A stretch of 64,000 bases of DNA from Pomacea canaliculata. Taxonomy: Eukaryota > Mollusca > Gastropoda > Architaenioglossa > Ampullariidae. This document shows, one piece after another, positions 56,890-64,000 of the stretch. The notes beneath the pieces were generated by a model, which was not told where the DNA came from, made no database searches, and saw nothing but the letters and a program-made list of their open reading frames with translations. A program made the position numbers and the translations under genes. How positions within the stretch are numbered: the stretch's first letter is position 1; the number at the start of each line of letters is the position of its first letter. Location: assembly GCF_003073045.1 (NCBI RefSeq), contig NC_037593.1, positions 22,070,720 to 22,134,719 on the forward strand, written 5' to 3'.

Positions 56890-57265
56890 TCAGGCCATCT
56901 TATTCCCAGAATGTGGCGTAGGCATCAGTCAGTAAAGGTCTGGAGCTTGTTGTTGATGGTGTTTGTCACTGTCCAAGTTTCATAACCATACAGTAGGACA
57001 GTTTTCACATTGGTGTTGAAGATGTGGATCTTACTGTGGAAGGATAATGCTCACGAGTTCCAGATTGACCCGTAGGCTGTTGAAAGCCATGTCTGGCCTT
57101 GTTGATGTGGCTTTAGTTGTAATTTTCCGCTCCACCATTACTGTTGACAATGCTCCCCAGATACACAAAGCGATCTGTTTCTAAGATGTTCTCTTCTTTA
57201 AAGAAGTTGGATTGGGAGTTCCTGCTTGTTGCTTCTAGTGCTTGTCATCAACTACCCTGTCTACA
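56890..57265 (-). pseudogene. RTE-like LINE fragment, inverted in the mosaic
   Basis: The minus strand shows the end of the RT domain region: a decayed YLGS...N..GG, ARHGFQQPTGQSGT, IFNTNVKTVLLYGYETWTVT, INNKLQTF, RHILGIRWPEKI. The family normally reads KIRIFNTNV..VLLYG.ETW. Stops interrupt it. Both ends abut other LINE pieces. Confidence 0.75.
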
Positions 57266-57725
57266 AAAAAGGTTTAAGTGAAGGGATGCAAGGGCATCAA
57301 TGCATATTGCAGAAACTGTGATTGATGAACCATGTTGTATTTGATGCTCTGCCTTCTTCAAACAGAACCTATCCTGTTTTTCCCTCCCTGTCCCTCTCTG
57401 GCCCCCTGGGCTTGGCTTCTCGTGCGAGGGGTGAGCGACTAGCCTCTCTCTGATGGAGTGACTTTTGGAGTGCTTCCCCACCCCTTTTGCTTTTCAGGAT
57501 ACCAGTTACTCCATGCCGTGCTTTTTCTACAAGGTCTTGTAGGGCTTGAGTCAAGACACAATGAGTTGATAAATACAGTCCAAGATATTTATAAGTATTG
57601 ACATTAGTTAGCTTTTTGTTTTCTATGAATCACTCATCATTAAGATAAAACCACCATTGCTAAACACTACAATATTCGATTAATCACAATTTACTTCAAG
57701 TTCTAAATGCTTAGTCATATTGTTC
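57266..57725 (-). pseudogene. LINE RT palm/thumb fragment, same type as 20405-21240
   Basis: The minus strand shows SNIVVFSNGGFI, decayed NTYKYLGLYLST and LTQALQDLVEKARHGVTGIL in two frames, the region after the catalytic motif of the LINE type at 20405-21240 (LDKSN...F.NGG...YLG). The order is compatible with one decayed element. Boundaries are approximate. Confidence 0.6.
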
Positions 57726-57739
57726 AACTCCATCTGGAA

Positions 57740-58359
57740 CCTCCCCTCCATCCCCCAGTTAACCTGCCAGTCTCAACCCCGGATGAAGGAGGAGGGTTGG
57801 GCGTGGGGCTAGCAATTCCACCCTGTAAAACAACCCATACTACAGAAACCGCAAATGTAACACAAGCACAACGGCAGCCTGGACGAAACGATCCCTCTTC
57901 GGAAGGGCCTTGACGCGTGTTGGCAAAAGCCTTCTCATGGCCAAGGCAAAAACCAGGATAGGGACCAAGAACATCAAAACCCAATACGAGGTAGGAAAAT
58001 CAGCTCAGGAAATGAACTATGGCATGAAGCTCCTCAGTCTGTGCGAGAACAGGTGGAATGACAGCGGCCAGACCAGACTTTTGTTAGGGGAGACTATCAT
58101 CTAGGGATATTCAGTCAGGGAATGCTAATAAGAAGACTGCGGGTTTCAGATCCTTCTCCAATGTAGCCCCGCTTTTGTGGAACTCGCTTCCCCTCTCGAC
58201 CAAGGAGTCTGATAGTATTGGATCTTTCAAGAAAAATCTTAAGACTCACTTGTTTAAACTTTTTTGAAGTTTTCATTTGACCTGCAGTTTGGTGGCTGCT
58301 GGGATCACCGCGCATTGAGCGCATCTTTGTGATGCGGATACTAGCGCGCTACAAAACTA

Positions 58360-58393
<34 letters not shown>

Positions 58394-59210
58394 TACTCTG
58401 GACATGAAGACCCTGACCATGACCACACACAAGGAGTAGCAGTACTGATGACACCAGGGGCTGCAAGAGCACTAATAGCATAGGAACCATTTTCCTCACG
58501 ACTTGTATCAGTCTTGTTCAACTCCAAAGGAAGAAAGATCACCATCATCCAGTGCTATGCACCTACCAACGCAGCTAAAGAAGAGGAAAAGTAAGACTGT
58601 TAAAACTCCCACCTACCAACGCACTTAAAGAAGAGGAAAAGGAAAACTTTTACAACTCCCTACAAGCACTGGTTGATTGTACTCCAGAACAAGACCTGAA
58701 GATCATAATGCCATGCATTCCAAAGTTGGAAATGATAACACAGACAAAGGACACATAATGAAAAAGCACAGTGTGGGCAATTGCAATGAAAATGGTGAGC
58801 TGCTCACATACTTCTGCTTGTTCAATGAAATGACCTTGTAGTCGGAGGCACTGTTTTCCAGACAAAGCCATTCACAAAACAACCTGGACTTCACCAGATG
58901 GACATACAGAAAACCAGATTGACCACATCACCATTCATCGCCAGTTTAGAAGGAGTCTGCTGGATGTCAGGTAAGGCGTGGCATAGATGCAGCCACAGAC
59001 TACCATCTGCTTATGAGAACCATGAAGATAAAGCTGAGGTCCTTCTGTGACATCAGACAGACCGCACCCCAAATTCAACATGCAGTTTCTTAGAGATCGC
59101 AAAAAGAGTTCAACTGTGAAGTCAAAAACAGGTTTGCGGCACTGGAGGAACTCCTTGAAGAAACAGTGGCCAACCACTGGACAGGATTACAATATATACT
59201 TAGATTTTAG
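57740..59210 (+). pseudogene. RTE LINE endonuclease, interrupted
   Basis: The leader is GC-rich (57740-57950). Endonuclease motifs follow: IKTQYEVGKSAQEMNYGMKL, LSLCENRWNDSGQTRLLLGE, then after the inserted LINE tail [55 protein letters not shown], a decayed IDHI, then an ATVADHWTG-like end near 59180. Part of the segment around 58557-58645 is duplicated (CACCTACCAACGCA twice, 64 bp apart). Stops and frameshifts are common; no RT is present. Confidence 0.75.
58098..58393 (+). mobile_element. LINE 3' tail inserted in the RTE endonuclease, (ATC)n end
   Basis: RTE codons on the left (GAGACTATCATCT) resume on the right (CATCTACTCTGGACATG), so the piece between is an insertion. It encodes FSNVAPLLWNSLPLSTKESD, then SIGSFKKNLKTHLFKLF with a stop at 58264, the conserved end of an L2/Daphne-type ORF2. 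About 100 bp of 3' untranslated sequence follow and it ends in (ATC)n (58361-58393). It inserted at an ATCATC site that resembles its own tail. Confidence 0.82.
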
Positions 59211-59339
59211 ATATATGACAACTATGGGTTCGTTTCAAGGGGCTAAGCAGTTAGTGGTCAAAGGGAAAAATGGCAACTTTAACATATAACCCTAAAAATA
59301 TATACAGCATGAGTCGACAGATGTTTTCTGAGCTTTTTG

Positions 59340-59690
59340 ATGCTGTAGTCTAACCTACTCTATGCATCCGAAATATGGGGACTCCTCCATGCTAATAGCC
59401 CTGTTGAAAAAACACATCTTTACGCATGTAAAAAGTATCTGAATGTCTCAACATATACACCATCGGATATTGTATATGGGGAACTTGGATGATATCCACT
59501 ACTGGTCAACTGTTATCTATCACATTCTGGCTTTGATTGACAAAAATGTCTATGGACCATACACCTAAGAAAGAGTATCAATTACTATTTAAACTTGATG
59601 CACAAGGCAAAACAAGCTGGGTAACAAGAGTGAGAATAGTATGGATGTATGAGTTTCAATCAGGTATAGTTAAAGCAAGGCATAGAAAAC
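59340..59690 (+). pseudogene. LINE ORF2 C-terminal fragment
   Basis: SNLLYASEIWGLLHANSPVE, KTHLYACKKYLNVSTYTPSD, IVYGELG, then decayed TRVRIVWMYEFQSG. This follows the LTYGSEIWG...E..H...CK..L.V...T....VYGE.G pattern of the same LINE type as 20405-21240. Stops occur after YGELG. Confidence 0.7.
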
Positions 59691-59859
59691 CATAAAATCT
59701 TTCTTTTTTTAGACTCCAAGTGATATATGTCACTCAGCAACATGGGTTGTAAACATTAGGCATAGTGGTTGTTTTCAACTATACCCATCTCATGCCAGAG
59801 CAGTATTTCAATTACGTAAAAACAAAACAAAAAAATCATACGGGATGTTAAAACAAATG

Positions 59860-60903
59860 CTTACATCTTGGAGTTAGTGATATAATTCTGCACAAAAATT
59901 GTTTTGTACAGGATAGAACAGAGAATACAAGTAAATTTTACAAAGTATGAAGCTCATGTTCTTTTCTATTGTGCCAGATATGTAGATTTTATCTAGGTTA
60001 TCTTAAACTTGTCACCTCACAAAGTATCTTGTTCAAGTACTGTATTGCAATAATGCAGGAAGAACAAGACAACTAGCATAGTTTATTCACAAATGTGTTA
60101 GGAAGGGTGATAACAAAACTTTTATTATGTTAAGTATGATTGCGACCCCCTGTCCATGTATGCTGATGTTGCTATGCATATTAAATGCATTTTGATTCAA
60201 GTTGTCAGTGTTGAAGAGTGGACATAGCGTGTTCATACAGAATGTAAGTAGGATAGGGATGAGAAGGGTATGATTGGATAGGTGATTGGATAAGTGGGTG
60301 AGTGAGAGGACGGCTATTTACAGCTCACAATGTAAAAGTGACAGTGGCTGTAATGGCCTTAAGTCAATATAATATTTGAGTTCTCCCCATCCCCCATAGT
60401 GCAAAATCATCTTCAGGTTAAGCACCTTACCCTCAAAACAGCCAACCAACTATAAAAAGGGATTGAAAAGTACCACGGAAAAAAGTTGGCAGACAACCAA
60501 CAGTCTCGTTAAGGACTTTGAGACAGGCTTGCCTAGAGCTTGCTCTACTAGATGGGTGGCTATGAAGTAATTGCCACAATAAAGATGTCAACAACCTTTG
60601 GGTATGCGTCAAAGGTTTTCACAAAGTGGGAGTGAGAATGTGTCCTGTGGAAGGCTATCCAGTCACATTTGCTGCTTTGATTTTTTTTTTTTTTTTTTGT
60701 CTTGAAAGAAAGAAATCTTTACTGTAGACAACAGCACAATTCTTCCTGTTAGTTCAGGATCAATTATTGATTTTGTGTTTGGTTTAATTGTCTGGTGTTA
60801 ATTTCTGATCAAATGGGCTAGAAATTGTCAGGAGCTAAGCAATAAGTGCTGCATGGTATTAATTCTGTCTTTTGTATTTGTTGCCATGTCCTTCTATAAA
60901 CAG
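59860..60903. other. End of DRC12 intron 4
   Basis: AT-rich sequence with a T-run at 60679-60699. No element or exon recognised before the exon 5 acceptor. Confidence 0.45.
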
Positions 60904-61034
60904 AGCATGCGAAATTTGAGCTACAACAAGCCAGAGAAGAGAAAGATCGATCAGTGAAGGATAGGGATGAAGAAATTTCAGAACTAAAGATGAAAGTCAG
61001 TTCCATGGAAAAAGCATATGAAGCTATTCTTAGG
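60904..61034 (+). CDS. DRC12: DRC12 exon 5
   Basis: It is 131 bp, acceptor CTATAAACAG, donor GTAAGA; it enters in phase 1 and leaves in phase 0. It encodes EHAKFELQQAREEKDRSVKD, then RDEEISELKMKVSSMEKAYE and AILR. This is the second half of the coiled coil; the family has L...M..ME..YE.ILH at the same place. Intron 4 before it is 8.4 kb and carries a mosaic of LINE pieces. Confidence 0.93.
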
Positions 61035-61170
61035 GTAAGATAATTTTTACAGTTTGTGAAAAAATATTTGCTAAATCTCCTGATGGACGAGTGAGTTGTC
61101 ATGTGAACTGCAGCACATTAAACTCCCTTTGAGGTATAGTTCAGTGTATTCTGTTTCTTTATGATAAAAG

Positions 61171-61299
61171 GAGGCTCTTGATGGATTGATGGCCAAGATT
61201 GACCTTGCACATGACAACTGGGAAGTAAAGTCCACGAATATTCAAGGAAAGACGAAGCAGGCCGTGTTGGAATTTGGTCTTAATCCACTGGACATATAA
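61171..61299 (+). CDS. DRC12: DRC12 exon 6 (terminal)
   Basis: It is 129 bp including TAA at 61297-61299, acceptor ATGATAAAAG. It encodes EALDGLMAKIDLAHDNWEVK then STNIQGKTKQAVLEFGLNPL and DI. The family C-terminus has (D/E)(S/A)LD.LL.K......W......... FGL.P..., so the FGLNPLD ending is diagnostic. The six exons give an unbroken frame. Confidence 0.94.
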   Translation, partial: EALDGLMAKIDLAHDNWEVKSTNIQGKTKQAVLEFGLNPLDI

Positions 61300-61405
61300 A
61301 GTGCAAGAGACTTGTATTCTCAAAAACTTCCCTCTTGGCCCCAAATGTGATGTAAAAGTGATATCTTTTTGACTGATGGATGTACTAACTAACATTTGCT
61401 GTAAG

Positions 61406-61411
61406 AATAAA
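61406..61411 (+). terminator. DRC12 poly(A) signal AATAAA
   Basis: AATAAA lies 107 bp after the DRC12 stop codon, same orientation, giving a short 3' untranslated region. Confidence 0.75.
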
Positions 61412-62194
61412 CTATCCAGCATCTCTAAATAAGATATGGAAGATGAAATAACTCTTTTTAATTGAAACAGTTATAGAAAGCGCAGCTGTCTGTATAAATT
61501 GTCTGATGGACCAATTAGTAGTATTCTTTACAATGCAAACAGTCAAAAGCGTTAAATCTTTTCAGCATAGCAATATTTTTTGTAATTTTAAAATGTTCCA
61601 TAAAATCACCTATTTTTGAGACTAACAGTATTCAGCTAGACTGAGTAAAATATACTTCTACCACTTCTTCACTGGGGGCTTTAGTCTTATTTTCTATGGC
61701 AGCTGGATGAGTGTTCTGAGGCAATTTGTCTTATGCAATTTGGGATGATCCACTATTTTGTTTGCTCACTTCGATCATTACTATGTTGTTTTGACAGCCA
61801 AGTGTTCTATTCACCTATTCATTTGCTGGTTTGAGCACCTTTGCTGCTTTATTTGCAGTTTCGAGAATATTGCAAAAGAAAAGCATACATTAAAGGTAGA
61901 TGGATCAGCCTATCAAATCCTAAACATCTAAACTCAGTCATTTTGCATTGAACTTTACTATTTTAAAACAATTGAATCTTTTATCAGCATTTTGAAGTGT
62001 ATTATATATGTAAAGTATGTAAATTAGTTCATTGTTTTTATTTCTAATTATCAGTGATATAAAAATAGATGCTTATTCCTAGCACTTATTTAATGACACT
62101 CACATTAACTATGTAACCAATGTAACTATTGTGATGCTGCAGGTTTTGTCTATTTTGTTTGTGCTCTCTTTTTCTGTTTCTGATTGGGTTTACT
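61412..62194. other. Downstream of DRC12, unassigned
   Basis: AT-rich intergenic sequence; nothing recognised. Confidence 0.45.
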
Positions 62195-62380
62195 GAGTCT
62201 GTTTTGGTGGTGTATTGTGCTGGTGCCCTATTTTTGCTGCTGCCACTTGCTAACTGTGCTTTGGAGGCATGTCTAGTCTGTCGTGGTGGTGTACTGTGCT
62301 GGTGCCCTCTTTTTGCTGCTTCAACTTGCTACCTCTGCATAGGAGGTCTGCCTGTTCTGCCGCGGTGGTGTATGGTTTTA
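62195..62380. repeat. 79-bp minisatellite, about 2.3 copies
   Basis: TGGTGGTGTAYTGTGCTGG and GCTGGTGCCCTNTTTTTGCT recur with an exact 79-bp step: GGTGGTGTA at 62206, 62285 and 62364. The 135-codon frame across it (62159-62566) is cysteine- and leucine-rich because of the repeat. A 79-bp unit shifts frame at every copy, so it is unlikely to be a gene. Confidence 0.8.
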
Positions 62381-62714
62381 GTTTCTTGCTCTTTGGTCTT
62401 GTTTTTTAGACCGTGTTGCGTCTCTTTCCTGTTTGTGTATATCTTTTTTTCTTCTTTTTTTTTTAATACATCTAGTTGTCTACTTTATATTTGGAGTTTG
62501 GGTGGCTTGCTGCTACTCATGCTATTAATGAAAGTGTATTGTGCCACAGTTCTTTTGAAGGGTTGAAGTATTTCCAGCATTAGCTCTGCAAAATTTTTAC
62601 TACCATAACAAAATGTATTTTACTCATGGACAGCTCGGAAGTACAGCAAAAATGAAGCTACTCCAAGAATTATTTCTTAAACATGACAACATTAGAATTG
62701 ATAAAATTGTTTAA

Positions 62715-63193
62715 AGACCAACCTTAATGGTTTTTGTTTCTGGCAGATATCGGTAAATATAGGCGATATAAACCTAATCTGTAAATTGCAGCCTCCAAAG
62801 TCCATTTGTTAATTATCCGCTACCTGCGATAAACACTAATCACGTTGGTACACCATTCACAACATTGCCGACAATCAACACCAATCAGAGAGACAGCTCG
62901 GGTTATTCGGACGTTGAAAGTCTGCATTTTTCAGAACCACGAGAAAGGCAATCTGTCAGCGTCCGAATAATCCGAACTGTCACTTATTCTCTCTCTGTAT
63001 CTGTTTGGTGCTGACTGCTGGCAACCTTGTGAATGATGCAGTAGCGTGACGTTATACACCATTATCGGGGCTCGTTGGTCGCATGTGCAAATCGTGTAAC
63101 GGATGGGATTCAGAGACTGAAATTTACAGGTTAGTTTTATATCGCCTTTATCTACCGATATCTGAAAAAAACGCGAACTGTTCAGGTTTGTCT
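62715..63193. mobile_element. TTAA-flanked MITE with long inverted repeats
   Basis: TTAA lies at both edges (62711-62714 and 63194-63197). The ends AGACCAACCTTAATGG and the complement of GTTCAGGTTTGTCT begin inverted repeats that run about 75 bp inward. The best-matching core is CAGATATCGGTAAATATAGG at 62744 against CTTTATCTACCGATATCTG ending 63164. It also holds an internal palindrome, GGGTTATTCGGACG (62900) and CGTCCGAATAATCC (62961). TTAA duplications occur in piggyBac and Kolobok elements; AGAC ends favour Kolobok, which is an inference. Confidence 0.85.
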
Positions 63194-63197
63194 TTAA

Positions 63198-64000
63198 GGG
63201 CATTATTTTTAAAAGTAAACATTTTATTAGGCTTCATCTCCTGCTCGTTAATACCCATTTTGTTAAACACACTTCTCCAGAAAATATTCAAAGCTACTAA
63301 TCTGTGTTTTCATTGTCTTTACGAAAGAGGTTTTCTTAAAAAAAAATGTAATGAAGGTTATTTAGTACGATGAACAAAAATGTTTCCTGAAATGATATGG
63401 TTTGATCGCAATGCGCAATGCTGATAAAGCATAATGATAGCTGATAGCAAAAATACTTTTGTGTAAAGTACAATATTAATATATTGGATACTCAAAGTAA
63501 AATACAAACATTTTATTTAATATAATATTTTAATATATATTATATTTTTAATATAAATTTTGAATGTGCGTGTTTAGGGGAATTGAGTTTTAAAGAATTT
63601 CTGAAAATATCGTATAATTTTTTTTATCATAAAGGCTGTGTAATAACTCTAAAATATATAATCGATGCCCTAAGACCCAACTCTCTATCATAAATATGGT
63701 ACTTAGTTTTACATATACAATACAAATTGTAATCATAAAAGTATGTAGTGTATAGACATTACAGAAAAAGACTAACAAACTCGGTCCATCTAAATATAGC
63801 TCATCTTGCCAGGTTATAAACATAAAGTTGATATTTTTATATCCGTTAATTTGATTATTTCTTTTGTGTAGTCCCTGTAACAGCTCTGTCTTCACAGTGA
63901 TACCGTTCATTGTTATAGTATCACAATCTGGAGCGTCTGTTCTAGAGACCTGTCTTTGTATTAAATACACGTAAATTTCTGTCTATTGAGCACACCTGTT
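63198..64000. other. Unassigned right edge
   Basis: AT-rich sequence with TAATAT-rich tracts at 63470-63560. A 126-codon minus frame (63590-63970) shows no domain. Nothing supported. Confidence 0.4.

Noticed and set aside
62159..62566. Cysteine-rich secreted or membrane protein ORF
   Set aside because: It spans a 79-bp minisatellite whose period shifts the frame at each copy, and there is no splice or poly(A) context.

Overview
This is a window of animal nuclear DNA. It is AT-rich and intron-rich, and most of it is transposable elements. There is no bacterial operon, CRISPR array, rRNA or tRNA gene. Two host genes are recognisable from exon-by-exon protein matches, canonical splice sites and compatible phases. 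PTPMT1 (mitochondrial PTEN-like phosphatase, four exons, 37958-40566, +) is followed by DRC12/CCDC153 (a dynein regulatory complex coiled-coil protein, six exons, 43544-61299, +). The LINE mix (RTE, Rex1-like, L2 and Nimb) suggests a mollusc, possibly a gastropod. That placement is inference.

Layout. 1-3780 is a tandem satellite of about 240 bp, with inverted monomer fragments at 4196-4670. 4786-6960 is a head-to-tail triplicated block of about 800 bp; each copy carries a CCAAT box, a YY1-like site and a splice donor, so it looks like a copied promoter plus first exon. 7099-8132 is a dead Tigger transposon with a hAT element inside it. 9668-10458 holds two exon-like segments of an unrecognised + strand gene with a poly(A) signal at 10976. 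12290-14620 is a degenerate tandem array of 430-515 bp units carrying two MITEs. 14663-20300 is a nest: an LTR-like repeat interrupted by a hAT element, which itself contains a TA-flanked MITE and a Ty3/Gypsy fragment, and the Gypsy fragment is split by another hAT element. 20405-22905 is a decayed LINE carrying a solo LTR. 24600-37905 is a graveyard of RTE, L2 and Rex1-like LINEs plus one tRNA-derived SINE. It includes a complete-length RTE element with a 13-bp target duplication inside an older LINE.

PTPMT1 starts about 50 bp after an L2 tail. The DRC12 introns are packed with insertions: a hAT element and an RTE endonuclease remnant in intron 1, a solo LTR in intron 2, an L2 tail in intron 3, and a mosaic of Nimb, RTE and other LINEs in intron 4. 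DRC12 still has an unbroken 199-codon frame. An antisense terminal-exon-like ORF (48758-48961) next to a CpG-rich patch lies in DRC12 intron 1. The last notable element is a TTAA-flanked MITE at 62715-63193.

The best-supported observations are the elements defined by exact target-site duplications and the two gene models. I found no convincing new defence or biosynthetic system. The most intriguing undescribed items are the triplicated promoter/first exon, the unrecognised gene at 9668-10458 and the antisense exon at 48758-48961.
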